Shown piece by piece: positions 51,494-60,127 of a stretch of DNA of 62,686 nt. The DNA lies in contig NZ_JAAAMT010000035.1 in assembly GCF_009905435.1 (NCBI RefSeq), forward strand, positions 1-62,686, in the 5' to 3' direction. This DNA comes from Pseudomonas sp. R5(2019) (lineage in GTDB: Bacteria; Pseudomonadota; Gammaproteobacteria; Pseudomonadales; Pseudomonadaceae). Position 1 is the first letter of the stretch. Each line of letters begins with the position of its first letter. The notes under the pieces are model-generated. The model was not told the origin of the DNA. It saw only the letters and a list, made by a program, of their open reading frames with translations, and did no database searches. Position numbers and translations under genes: made by a program.

Positions 51494-51521
51494 TTTAACT
51501 TGAACGTTCATTCAAGTTAAA
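51494..51521. promoter_or_regulatory. BetI-like operator upstream of the BCCT gene
   Basis: TTAACTTGAA (51495-51504) and TTCAAGTTAA (51511-51520) are perfect 10-base inverted arms around CGTTCA, and the centre contains the palindrome TGAACGTTCA (51501-51510). This resembles the TTGAACGTTCAA sites bound by BetI, the choline-responsive TetR repressor. It lies about 95 bases before the transporter start. betI itself is not in the window. Confidence 0.7.
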
Positions 51522-51613
51522 ACGGTGGTTCGCTGCCGGCGTTCAACAGGAGGGTACCCTTTGCTGAACCCGCTCTATTCAGCCCTTTCCCGACCTCGCG
51601 AGGTGCACCGCGC

Positions 51614-53608
51614 ATGAGTGCACCCTCTTCAGCTTCCAGCGGCAAAGTCCGCATGAACCCGCCCGTGTTCTACTTCGCGGCCAGCTTTATCCTGTTGTTT
51701 GGCCTGGTGGTCATCGCCATGCCCGAACAAGCCGGCCGGTGGCTGCTGGCGGCGCAAAACTGGGCTGCCAACACCGTTGGCTGGTATTACATGCTGGCGA
51801 TGACGCTGTATCTGGTCTTCGTGGTGGTCACCGCCTTGTCTGGCTATGGCAAGATCAAGCTCGGCGCCGACCACGACGAGCCCGAATTCAGCTACTTGTC
51901 CTGGGCCGGCATGCTGTTCGCCGCCGGCATCAGCATCACCCTGTTCTTCTTCTGCGTGTCCGAACCTCTGACCCACATGCTCCAGCCGCCACAAGGCGAG
52001 GCGGGCGGTGAAGCGGCTGCGCGCCAGGCCATGCAGTTGCTGTTCCTGCACTGGGGCCTGCACGGTTGGGGGGTGTTCGCCTTTGTCGGCATGGCCCTGG
52101 CCTATTTCGCCTATCGACACAATTTGCCGCTGGCCCTGCGTTCGGCGCTGTACCCGCTGATCGGCAAGCGCATCAACGGCCCCATCGGCTATGCCGTCGA
52201 TGGTTTCGGGATTATCGCCACCGTGTTCGGCCTGGGTGCCGACATGGGTTTTGGCGTGCTGCACCTCAATGCCGGCCTGGATTATCTGTTTGGCCTCTCC
52301 CACAGCCAATGGGTGCAGGTGGCCCTGATCACGCTGATGATGGGCGCGGCGATCATCGTGGCCGTGGCCGGGGTCGACAAGGGCGTGCGGGTGATGTCCG
52401 ACATCAACATGCTGCTGGCCTGCGCGCTGCTGTTATTCGTACTGTTCGCCGGCCCCACTCAGCACCTGCTCAACACGCTGATCCAGAACCTGGGCGACTA
52501 CCTGGGCGCGCTGCCGACCAAGAGCTTTGACCTTTACGCGTACGACGAATCCAGCAGCTGGCTGGGCGACTGGACCATCTTCTATTGGGCCTGGTGGATT
52601 GCCTGGGCGCCGTTCGTGGGCCTGTTTATCGCGCGGATTTCCCGTGGTCGGACCATCCGTGAATTTGTCTTTGGCGTGCTGCTGATTCCACTGGGCTTCA
52701 CCCTGGCGTGGATGTCGATCTTCGGCAACAGCGCCATCGAGCAAGTGCTGGGCCATGGCATGAGCGCGCTGGGGCAATCGGCGCTGGATGATCCGTCGAT
52801 GACGCTGTACCTGCTGCTGGAAACCTACCCGTTCAGCAAAACCGTGATCGCCGTCACTGTGTTTATCAGCTTCGTGTTCTTCGTCACCTCGGCCGACTCC
52901 GGCACCGTGGTGCTTTCGACCCTCTCGGCGCGTGGCGGCAACCCGGATGAAGACGGGCCGAACTGGCTGCGGGTGTTCTGGGGCGCGATGACCGCACTGG
53001 TGACCAGCGGGCTGTTGTTCGCCGGCAGCATCGATTCGCTCAAGTCTGCCGTGGTGCTGACCTCGCTGCCGTTCTCGTTGATTCTGTTGGCCATGATGTG
53101 GGGGCTGCACAAGGCGTTTTACCTGGAGTCGCAACGTCAAATTGCCCAGATGTATTCGCTCGCGCCTGTGTCTACCTCACGGCGCAGCAGTTGGCGTCAG
53201 CGTTTGAGCCAGGCCGTGCACTTCCCGTCGCGCGACGAGGTGTACCGGTTCATGGACACCCACGTACGGCCAGCCATCGCCGAGGTCACTGCGGTGTTCG
53301 CCGAGAAGGGCCTGAAAGTCAGCACCGCCGAAGACCCGGGCCACGACAGCGTCAGCCTGGAAATCGGCCACGGTGAAGAGCGACCGTTCGTCTATCAGGT
53401 GCAGATGCGCGGCTACTTCACGCCGTCCTTCGCCCGTGGCGGCATGGGCAGCCACGATCTGAAGAACCGTCGCTACTACCGCGCCGAAGTGCACCTGAGC
53501 GAAGGCAGCCAAGGCTATGACCTGGTCGGCTACAGCAAGGAGCAGATCATCAACGACGTTCTCGACCAGTACGAACGCCACATGCAGTTCCTGCACCTGG
53601 TGCGCTGA
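51614..53608 (+). CDS. betT: BCCT-family choline/betaine transporter (BetT-like)
   Basis: A 664-residue sodium or proton-coupled BCCT transporter with about 12 transmembrane helices. The aromatic substrate box and family signature are FYWAWWIAWAPFVGLFIARI followed by SRGRTIREF. FVTSADSGTVVLSTLSA is also typical. The long C-terminal cytoplasmic domain (about residues 515-664) is like that of choline BetT proteins, where it sets osmotic response. A BetI-like operator upstream supports choline as cargo. The start has a GAGGTG ribosome binding site. Confidence 0.92.
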   Translation: MSAPSSASSGKVRMNPPVFYFAASFILLFGLVVIAMPEQAGRWLLAAQNWAANTVGWYYMLAMTLYLVFVVVTALSGYGKIKLGADHDEPEFSYLSWAGMLFAAGISITLFFFCVSEPLTHMLQPPQGEAGGEAAARQAMQLLFLHWGLHGWGVFAFVGMALAYFAYRHNLPLALRSALYPLIGKRINGPIGYAVDGFGIIATVFGLGADMGFGVLHLNAGLDYLFGLSHSQWVQVALITLMMGAAIIVAVAGVDKGVRVMSDINMLLACALLLFVLFAGPTQHLLNTLIQNLGDYLGALPTKSFDLYAYDESSSWLGDWTIFYWAWWIAWAPFVGLFIARISRGRTIREFVFGVLLIPLGFTLAWMSIFGNSAIEQVLGHGMSALGQSALDDPSMTLYLLLETYPFSKTVIAVTVFISFVFFVTSADSGTVVLSTLSARGGNPDEDGPNWLRVFWGAMTALVTSGLLFAGSIDSLKSAVVLTSLPFSLILLAMMWGLHKAFYLESQRQIAQMYSLAPVSTSRRSSWRQRLSQAVHFPSRDEVYRFMDTHVRPAIAEVTAVFAEKGLKVSTAEDPGHDSVSLEIGHGEERPFVYQVQMRGYFTPSFARGGMGSHDLKNRRYYRAEVHLSEGSQGYDLVGYSKEQIINDVLDQYERHMQFLHLVR

Positions 53609-53610
53609 CG

Positions 53611-53829
53611 TCAGACCAGCCCGCCGTTGGCGCGCAGGATCTGCCCGTTGATCCAGCCGCCATCGGCGCCCACCAGAAAGGCCACCACAGCGCTGATGTC
53701 CTCCAGTTGCCCCAGGCGCTGCAGCGGCGGCATGTTGGCGAACTGCTGGATCTGCTCTTCACTCTTGCCGTTCAGGAACAGCTCGGTGGCAACCGGCCCC
53801 GGGGCTACCGCGTTGACCGTGATCCGGCG
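53611..53829 (-). pseudogene. Short-chain dehydrogenase/reductase, C-terminal remnant
   Basis: The minus strand ends a frame reading ITVNAVAPGPVATELFLNGK, then PLQRLGQLEDISAVVAFLVG and NGQILRANGGLV before the stop. These are the last 70 residues of a classical SDR (their C-terminal half runs ITVNAVAPGPV...). The active site YxxxK and the nucleotide-binding half are missing; similarity stops abruptly at 53824-53829. Exactly there a LysR frame begins on the opposite strand, so a deletion took the 5' ends of both genes. Confidence 0.85.
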
Positions 53830-54671
53830 GCTCCTGGGCATCCCACGCGCCACCCTGACCCACAGCATGAACCAGTTCGAGGCCTGGCTTGGTACGCACC
53901 TGCTTGAGCGCAGCACTCGCCGGGTGCGTCCGACGCTGGATGGCGAAGCCTATTACCGGCGTTGCGTGCAGCTGCTCGCCGAGCTGGAAGATGCCGAGCT
54001 GGCCTTCCGCTCGGTGGCACCCAAGGGCCGCTTGCGGGTCGACTGCAGGGCACTCTGGCAAAGCACTTCGTGATACCCGCGCTGCCGGCGTTTCTGGAGC
54101 GCTACCCGGACATCGAACTGTCGATCAGTGAGGCGGATCGTTTTGTCGACCTGATCGCCGAAGGCGTGGATTGTGTGTTGCGGGCGGGCACGTTGGGGGA
54201 TTCGTCGCTGATCGGTCGGCGCGTGGCCACGCTTGAGCAAGTGACCTGTGCCAGCCCCGCGTACCTGCGCAAATACGGTGAACCGCGGATGCTGAGTGAT
54301 CTGAGTCAGCATCGGGTGGTCAACTACGTGTCCAGCGCCACGGGTAAGCATTTTCCGTTCGAGTTCGTGCAGCGCTGCCAGGTACAAGAAATTCAAATCG
54401 AGGGGGCCGTGGCGGTGTACGGTGCCGAAACCTACACCGCCTGTGGCATTGCCGGACTCGGGCTGATTCAGGTGCCATATTACCGAGTGGCGACGCAGAT
54501 CTCACAAGGCTTGCTCAAGGTAGTGCTGCCCCATAGCCCACCCCACCGATGCCGGTGTCGGTGCTGTACCCGCAGAACCGGCAGATGTCGCCCAGGGTGA
54601 GGGTATACGTGGACTGGCTGGCTGAGATCTTCGCCACGGCGTCCGGCCCTCCGTCATCACTCCAGACTTGA
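53825..54671 (+). pseudogene. LysR-family regulator, 5'-truncated with two frameshifts
   Basis: A LysR sequence lacking its first 30 or so residues. It begins inside the helix-turn-helix (LGIPRATLTHSMNQFEAWLG, then LLERSTRRVRPTLDGEAYYR) with no start codon. Near 54043 one base is missing (expected RVDVQGTL, found GACTGCAGG), shifting frame to PALPAFLERYPDIELSIS onward. Near 54540 a second shift moves the end into PMPVSVLYPQNRQMSPRVRV, stopping at 54671. It was probably the divergent regulator of the SDR gene next to it. Confidence 0.87.
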
Positions 54672-54678
54672 GTGGACT

Positions 54679-54765
54679 CTGTGGCAAAGCTTGCTCGCGA
54701 TGCCGGCGCCGCGGTGTATCAGATACACCGCGGTGATGCCATCGCAGGCAAGCCTTGCTCCCACA
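54679..54765. repeat. REPIN with paired 'GCTTGCTCGCGATG' arms
   Basis: Left arm CTGTGGCAAAGCTTGCTCGC and inverse right arm AGGCAAGCCTTGCTCCCACA bracket a core that contains the perfect inversion GCGGTGTAT/ATACACCGC. It is followed 40 bases later by a second element with an identical core. Confidence 0.85.
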
Positions 54766-54805
54766 AAACCAAAAGCACCGCAGTTTCGGCAATTATGTAG
54801 ATCGG

Positions 54806-54894
54806 TGTGGGAGCAAAGCTTGCTCGCGATGCAGGCAACGCGGTGTATCAGATACACCGCGGTGATGCCATCGCGGCCAGGTCCGCTCCTACAT
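54806..54894. repeat. Chimeric REPIN: left arm of one class, right arm of another
   Basis: The left arm TGTGGGAGCAAAGCTTGCTC and the core (GCGGTGTATCAGATACACCG) match the preceding element, but the right arm is CATCGCGGCCAGGTCCGCTC, which belongs to the 17264/39329 class. The two arms therefore do not pair over their outer halves. Recombination between two REPIN families during formation is the simplest explanation. Confidence 0.85.
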
Positions 54895-54910
54895 GGGTTC
54901 CATGTGGTGC

Positions 54911-55600
54911 TTACTGGCGGGTTTGGCGCTGTTGCAGCAACAGGTTGCTGAAGCCGCTGCCTGCCAGTTGCTTCTGGGCGGTGGTCAGCTGCTCGCGGTT
55001 GCTGAACGGGCCGACCAGCACGCGGTACCAGATCTCGTCCTTGACCGTGCCGGATTCAACCTGCACCGACTGCCCCAGCAGAATGATCTGCGCCCGCACC
55101 TTGTCCGCTTCGGTCTGCTTGCGGAACGAGCCCGCCTGCAGGAAGAACTGCGTGGTCGCTGCCGGCTTGATCACCGGTGGCGCCGGGGGCGGGGTCTGAC
55201 CGCTCAGGGCGGCGACCGCACGGGCGGTGTCGATCTTCGCCGCTTCTGCCGGCGTCACCGGCGCCTGGGCCGGTACCGGCGGGGTTTTCTCCGGCACGGC
55301 TTCGGGCGGCACGATCACTTCCGATTCCGGCAGCAAGGTGTAGAAGTCGTACTTGGGCTTCACCGGTTGCTGTGGGCTGGGCGGCGTCTTGTTGGCCTCG
55401 GCGATTTTCGCCGCCTTGGCGTCCTCGGCCTTGACGCGCTTGACCTCATCGCGACCCGGTTCGAGCTTCATCAGAAACACGATAAAGGCGCCGACGGTGA
55501 GGCCGATCGCCATCCACATCCAGCCCGGGACCGGCTTCTTTGCAGGGGCTTGATAACGGCTGGCGCCACGCTTGGGTGCAGGTTTTTTCTTGGCAGCCAA
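54911..55600 (-). CDS. SPOR-domain membrane protein
   Basis: A 229-residue protein with a basic cytoplasmic N-terminus (MAAKKKPAPKRGASRYQ), one transmembrane helix (about 26-44), a proline- and alanine-rich linker and a C-terminal SPOR domain (about 150-225: TQFFLQAGSFRKQTEADKVR, RVLVGPFSNREQLTTAQKQL). SPOR domains bind glycan strands lacking side peptides at the division septum, as in FtsN. It follows argS with one base between stop and start, so they are co-transcribed, an arrangement known from other pseudomonads. Confidence 0.92.
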   Translation of the reverse strand: MAAKKKPAPKRGASRYQAPAKKPVPGWMWMAIGLTVGAFIVFLMKLEPGRDEVKRVKAEDAKAAKIAEANKTPPSPQQPVKPKYDFYTLLPESEVIVPPEAVPEKTPPVPAQAPVTPAEAAKIDTARAVAALSGQTPPPAPPVIKPAATTQFFLQAGSFRKQTEADKVRAQIILLGQSVQVESGTVKDEIWYRVLVGPFSNREQLTTAQKQLAGSGFSNLLLQQRQTRQ

Positions 55601-55601
55601 C

Positions 55602-57338
55602 TTACATACGCTCCAGGGTTTCCAGACCCAGCAGCTCCAGGCCTTGCTTGAGAGTGCGACCGGTCAGGGCCGCCAGGCGCAGGCGGCTCTGCTGTTGTTC
55701 CGGGGTGTCGGCCGCGAGGATCGGGCAGTTCTCGTAGAAGCTGGAGAACAGGCCGGCCACATCGTACAGGTAGGTGCAGAGAATGTGCGGGGTGCCTTTT
55801 TCCGCGACGTTGTTCAGCACTTCGCCGAACTGCGCCAGGCGTGCCGCCAACTCTTGTTCCTGCGGCGCGGCCAGCTGAATCTGACCCTCGACTTCGCTGA
55901 AGTCCTTGCCCAGCTTGCGGAACACACCGGCCACGCGGGTGTAGGCGTAGAGCAGGTAAGGGGCGGTGTTGCCTTCGAAGTTCAGCATCAGGTCGAAGTT
56001 GAAGCTGTAGTCGCTGGTGCGGTGCTTGGACAGGTCGGCGTATTTGACCGCGCCGATGCCGACCACCTTGGCGATGTTGCGCAGGTCAGCCTCTGGCAGT
56101 TCCGGGTTCTTTTCCTTGACCAGGGCGTAGGCGCGCTCTTGGGCTTCGTCGAGCAGGTCGATCAGTTTGACCGTGCCGCCGTCGCGGGTCTTGAACGGGC
56201 GGCCATCGGCGCCGTTCATGGTGCCAAAGCCCATGTGTTCCATTTGCATGTCGTTGCTCACGAAGCCGGCGCGGCGCGCCACTTCGAATACTTGCTGGAA
56301 GTGCAGGGCCTGGCGCTGGTCGACGAAGTACAAGGCACGGTTGGCCTTGAGCACGTTGCTGCGGTAGCGCACCGCTGCCAGATCAGTGGTGGCATATAGA
56401 TAGCCGCCACCGGCCTTTTGCACGATCACCGGCAGCGGTGTGCCTTCGGCGGTCTTGAATTCTTCCAGGAACACGCACTGGGCGCCATTGCTCTCGACCA
56501 GCAGGCCCTTGGCCTTGAGGTCAGTGACGACATTGGCCAGGTCATCGTTGTAGGCGCTTTCGCCCTTGACGTCGGCCGGGGTCAACTTGACGTTGAGGCG
56601 GTCGTAGGTCTTCTGGCAGTGCGACAGGGAAATCTCGTTGAAGCGCTGCCACAGCGCCAGGCACTCGGCGTCGCCGGCTTGCAGCTTGACCACCAGGCCA
56701 CGGGCGCGGTCGGCGAACTCTTCGGACTCGTCGAAGCGTTGCTTGGCGGCGCGGTAGAAGTTTTCCAGGTCCGACAGCTCATCGCTGGTGGCGGGTTTTT
56801 CCTGCAGGTATGCCAGCAGCATACCGAACTGGGTACCCCAGTCGCCGACGTGGTTCTGACGGATCACGTCGTCACCCAGGAACTCGAGTACGCGGGCAAC
56901 GCCGTCACCGATGATGGTCGAGCGCAGATGGCCAACGTGCATTTCCTTGGCCAGGTTAGGTGCCGACAGGTCGACTACCACGCGTTGCTGCGCACCGGCC
57001 TTGGCCACGCCCAGCTTCGGGTCGGCCAGGGCGGCGTCCAGGCGCGCGGCCAGGGCGTCGGTGTTCTGGAAGAAGTTCAGAAAGCCGGGGCCTGCGATTT
57101 CCACCTTGCTGATCTGCGGATCGGCGGGCAGCGCGGCGATGATTTTGTCGGCCAGGTCGCGCGGTTTCATACCGGCAGGCTTGGCCAGCATCATCGCGAT
57201 ATTGCTGGCGAAGTCGCCGTGGGTCTTGTCCCGGGCGTTTTCCACCTGGATCGCCGGCGTCAGCCCTTCAGGCAGTACGCCCTCATTGACGAGTTGGTTC
57301 AGGGCGTTCTGGATCAGCTGGCGAATGGTGTCTTTCAT
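55602..57338 (-). CDS. argS: Arginyl-tRNA synthetase
   Basis: A 578-residue class I arginyl-tRNA synthetase. The HIGH-type motif is HVGHLRSTIIGDG (about residue 118), the N-terminal additional domain covers 1-90, and the anticodon-binding helical domain the last 120 residues with YLLYAYTRVAGVFRK. As usual for ArgRS there is no standard KMSKS; the loop is in GRPFKTRDGGTVKL. The ATG at 57338 (MKDTIRQLIQ) is the family start. Upstream gene of the argS-SPOR pair. Confidence 0.96.
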   Translation of the reverse strand: MKDTIRQLIQNALNQLVNEGVLPEGLTPAIQVENARDKTHGDFASNIAMMLAKPAGMKPRDLADKIIAALPADPQISKVEIAGPGFLNFFQNTDALAARLDAALADPKLGVAKAGAQQRVVVDLSAPNLAKEMHVGHLRSTIIGDGVARVLEFLGDDVIRQNHVGDWGTQFGMLLAYLQEKPATSDELSDLENFYRAAKQRFDESEEFADRARGLVVKLQAGDAECLALWQRFNEISLSHCQKTYDRLNVKLTPADVKGESAYNDDLANVVTDLKAKGLLVESNGAQCVFLEEFKTAEGTPLPVIVQKAGGGYLYATTDLAAVRYRSNVLKANRALYFVDQRQALHFQQVFEVARRAGFVSNDMQMEHMGFGTMNGADGRPFKTRDGGTVKLIDLLDEAQERAYALVKEKNPELPEADLRNIAKVVGIGAVKYADLSKHRTSDYSFNFDLMLNFEGNTAPYLLYAYTRVAGVFRKLGKDFSEVEGQIQLAAPQEQELAARLAQFGEVLNNVAEKGTPHILCTYLYDVAGLFSSFYENCPILAADTPEQQQSRLRLAALTGRTLKQGLELLGLETLERM

Positions 57339-57458
57339 GGGATTCTCTTTCGACCGCAAGCGCGGTGGCGCTTAGGTGCGCAGGTGGAAAAACTGAACAT
57401 TATCCGTTTCTGGTACGAACTTGCCAACCTTTGGGCTTCTTGTAGCAGCTTCGGGCCT

Positions 57459-57514
57459 CTTCGCGGGCAAGCCTTGCTCCCCACAGAAGTGTGGAGCAAG
57501 GCTTGCCCGCGAAG
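57459..57514. repeat. REPIN with perfect 22-base arms
   Basis: The left arm begins CTTCGCGGGCAAGCCTTGCT and is inverted without mismatch at the right (ends GCTTGCCCGCGAAG), around a 12-base loop. It lies in the gap between priA and argS and, as it closes the priA transcript, may aid termination. Confidence 0.9.
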
Positions 57515-57522
57515 CTTTTAGC

Positions 57523-59742
57523 TCAATAGAGGTCAACCGGGTCCACATCCAGCGACCAGCGCACCGCCCGGCCAGCCGGCATTTGCTCCAGCACCAGCAA
57601 CCACGCACTGATCAACCGGTGCAGCGGTGCCCGGGCGTTCGCCTGCAAGAGTAACTGAGCGCGGTAGCGTCCGGCGCGACGTTCCATCGGTGCCGGGACT
57701 GGCCCAAGCAATTCGATACCGCCCAGTGCCTGCTCGGCGACGATGCGTTCGGCCTCGCTGCAGGCTTCATCGAGAAACGCCTCGGCCTGGCCGGGCTTGT
57801 GCGCTTCGGCGCGCAGCAGGGCCAGGTGTGCAAAGGGCGGCAGGCCAGCGGCGCGGCGCTCGCTCAAGGCCTGCTCAGCAAAGGCGAAGTAGCCCTGTTC
57901 GGTGAGCTGCACCAGCAGCGGGTGATCGGCCAGGTGGGTCTGGATAATGACCTTGCCCGGCTCTTCGGCCCGCCCGGCGCGCCCGGCGACCTGGACAATC
58001 AGCTGCGCCATGCGCTCGCTGGCGCGGAAGTCGCCGGAAAACAGCCCGCCGTCGGCATCCAGGATCGACACCAGCGTCACCCGGGGAAAATGATGACCTT
58101 TGGCGAGCATCTGGGTACCGACCAGGATGCACGGCTGACCGCGCTGGATCGTGGCGAACAGCTGGTTCATTGCGTCCTTGCGCGAGGTGCTGTCGCGGTC
58201 GACCCGCAACACCGGGTAATCCGGGAACAGGATGCTCAGGCGTTCTTCTGCCCGCTCAGTGCCGGCGCCTACCGGGCGCAGGTCGACCTTGTTGCACTGC
58301 GGGCACTGGCGCGGCACCCGTTCGTCGTAGCCACAGTGGTGGCAGCGCAACTCATTGGAGCGCTGGTGCACGGTCATGCGCGCGTCGCAGCGCGGGCATT
58401 CGGAGAGCCAGCCGCAATCGTGGCAGAGCAGGGTCGGGGCAAAGCCGCGGCGGTTGAGGAACACCAGCACCTGCTGGCCGGCCGCCAGGGTCTGGCCGAT
58501 GGCTTGTTGCATCGGTCCGCTGATGCCGCTGTCCAGTGGCCGGCTTTTCACGTCCAGGCGCAGAAAGCGCGGCGGTTGGGCGCCACCGGCTCGATGCTTG
58601 AGGTACAGCAGACCGTAGCGGCCGGTGTGGGCGTTGTGCAGGCTTTCCAGCGACGGGGTGGCCGAGCCCAGCAGAATCGGAATGTTTTCCTGGTGGGCAC
58701 GCACCAGCGCCAGGTCGCGGGCGTGGTAGCGCAGGCCTTCCTGCTGTTTATAGGAGCCGTCGTGTTCTTCGTCGATGATGATCAGGCCAGGGTTTTTCAT
58801 CGGCGTGAACAAGGCCGAGCGGGTGCCGATAATAATGTCGGCTTCACCGTCACGCGCCGCCAGCCAGGCGTCCAGCCGCTCGCGGTCATTGACCGCCGAA
58901 TGCAGCAGGGCGATGCGGGCGTTGAAGCGCTGCTCGAAGCGGGCCAGGGTCTGGGGGCCCAGGTTGATCTCGGGAATCAGGATCAGCGCTTGCTTGCCGG
59001 CTTCCAGGGTTTCGCGGATCAGCTGCAGGTACACCTCGGTCTTGCCGCTGCCGGTCACCCCGGCCAGCAGAAACGCATGAAACTTGCCGAAACCGGCCCG
59101 CACGGCATTGAACGCGGCTTTCTGTTCATCATTGAGCGGCAGCTCAGGCTGCGCCAGCCAACGCTCATGGCGTTCGGTCGAGGCCTGTCGGCGCACCTCG
59201 ACGGTCACTAAACCCTTGGCCAGCAGCAGGTCGAGGCTGTCCTTGCTCAGGCCCAGCTTGCCGAGCACTGGATGCGCAACCCCGTGGGGGTGCTGGCCAA
59301 GTGTGGCGAGGGCTTCGCGCTGGCGTGGGGCGCGGGCGATGCGCGGGTCGTCCAGGCGCGCATCGGCGGCGATTTGCCAGAAGCGCTCCTGGCGTGCCTC
59401 GGCGGCTTCGCCCTGACGCAGCAGTACCGGCAAGGCCCAGCTCAAGGTGTCGCCCAGGCTGTGCTGATAATATTGTGCGGTCCACAGGCAAAGCTTGAAC
59501 AACGCCGGTGGCAGCGGCGACACCGGGTCGAGCAGTTCAAGCGCAGGCTTGAGTTTGTCGGCCGGCACTTCGCTGCGGTCGGCGACCTCGACCAGCACGC
59601 CGATCATTTCGCGGCGGCCAAAGGGCACCCGCAGGCGCATGCCCGGGCTCAACATGGCTTTGGTGATGCCGCGCGGCGCCCGGTAGTCGAACAGGCGTCT
59701 CAGCGGCGAGGGCAGGGCGAGGCGCAAGATGACATCGGACAC
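57523..59742 (-). CDS. priA: Primosomal protein N' (replication restart helicase PriA)
   Basis: PriA recognises stalled forks and reloads DnaB. The 739-residue product has an N-terminal DNA-binding domain (about 1-105), Walker A GVTGSGKTEVYLQLI (about 228-242), DEAH box variant DEEHDGSYKQQ, and the cysteine-rich zinc region (CHDCGWLSECPRCDAR, then CHHCGY and CPQCNK). The GTG at 59742 (VSDVILRLALP) gives the standard length; a longer frame upstream has no similarity. Divergent from rpmE. Confidence 0.95.
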   Translation of the reverse strand: MSDVILRLALPSPLRRLFDYRAPRGITKAMLSPGMRLRVPFGRREMIGVLVEVADRSEVPADKLKPALELLDPVSPLPPALFKLCLWTAQYYQHSLGDTLSWALPVLLRQGEAAEARQERFWQIAADARLDDPRIARAPRQREALATLGQHPHGVAHPVLGKLGLSKDSLDLLLAKGLVTVEVRRQASTERHERWLAQPELPLNDEQKAAFNAVRAGFGKFHAFLLAGVTGSGKTEVYLQLIRETLEAGKQALILIPEINLGPQTLARFEQRFNARIALLHSAVNDRERLDAWLAARDGEADIIIGTRSALFTPMKNPGLIIIDEEHDGSYKQQEGLRYHARDLALVRAHQENIPILLGSATPSLESLHNAHTGRYGLLYLKHRAGGAQPPRFLRLDVKSRPLDSGISGPMQQAIGQTLAAGQQVLVFLNRRGFAPTLLCHDCGWLSECPRCDARMTVHQRSNELRCHHCGYDERVPRQCPQCNKVDLRPVGAGTERAEERLSILFPDYPVLRVDRDSTSRKDAMNQLFATIQRGQPCILVGTQMLAKGHHFPRVTLVSILDADGGLFSGDFRASERMAQLIVQVAGRAGRAEEPGKVIIQTHLADHPLLVQLTEQGYFAFAEQALSERRAAGLPPFAHLALLRAEAHKPGQAEAFLDEACSEAERIVAEQALGGIELLGPVPAPMERRAGRYRAQLLLQANARAPLHRLISAWLLVLEQMPAGRAVRWSLDVDPVDLY

Positions 59743-59810
59743 GCGTAGATTCTCTGCAGACGGTAGGACGCAGCGCAGCCTAGCAGACGACAACCGGTGC
59801 AAGCGACAAC

Positions 59811-59838
59811 TTGCGTCAGCGCCGTGCTCTGGTATTAT
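59811..59838 (+). promoter_or_regulatory. Sigma-70 promoter of rpmE
   Basis: TTGCGT (59811-59816) and TATTAT (59833-59838) are separated by 16 bases, a good match to the sigma-70 consensus. The rpmE start follows about 70 bases downstream. Confidence 0.75.
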
Positions 59839-59906
59839 CCCCCGCCTAATTACGTGCGGTATTCAACAATGGTGTTGGGTGGCGGCACGCAGTCGAGGAA
59901 ATGACC

Positions 59907-60125
59907 ATGAAAGCCGATATTCATCCCCATTACGTTGCCATCGAAGTTACCTGCAGCTGCGGTAACAAGTTCGAAACCAAATCGACCCACGGTAAAGCTC
60001 TGCCAATCGACGTGTGCAACGAATGCCACCCGTTCTACACCGGCAAGCAGAAGACCCTGGACACTGGCGGCCGCGTTCAGCGCTTCGCCGATCGTTTCGG
60101 TGCTTTCGGTGCCAAGAAGGCTTGA
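59907..60125 (+). CDS. rpmE: 50S ribosomal protein L31
   Basis: A 72-residue L31 of the zinc-ribbon (C+) type: cysteines in CSCGNKF and CNECHPFYTG would bind one zinc. Length and the C-terminal FADRFGAFGAKKA are typical. The second ATG (59907) is chosen because GAGG lies eight bases before it; the first ATG (59901) is too close. A strong sigma-70 promoter is upstream. An intrinsic terminator sits 35 bases past the stop, inside the next gene. Confidence 0.96.
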   Translation: MKADIHPHYVAIEVTCSCGNKFETKSTHGKALPIDVCNECHPFYTGKQKTLDTGGRVQRFADRFGAFGAKKA

Positions 60126-60127
60126 GC

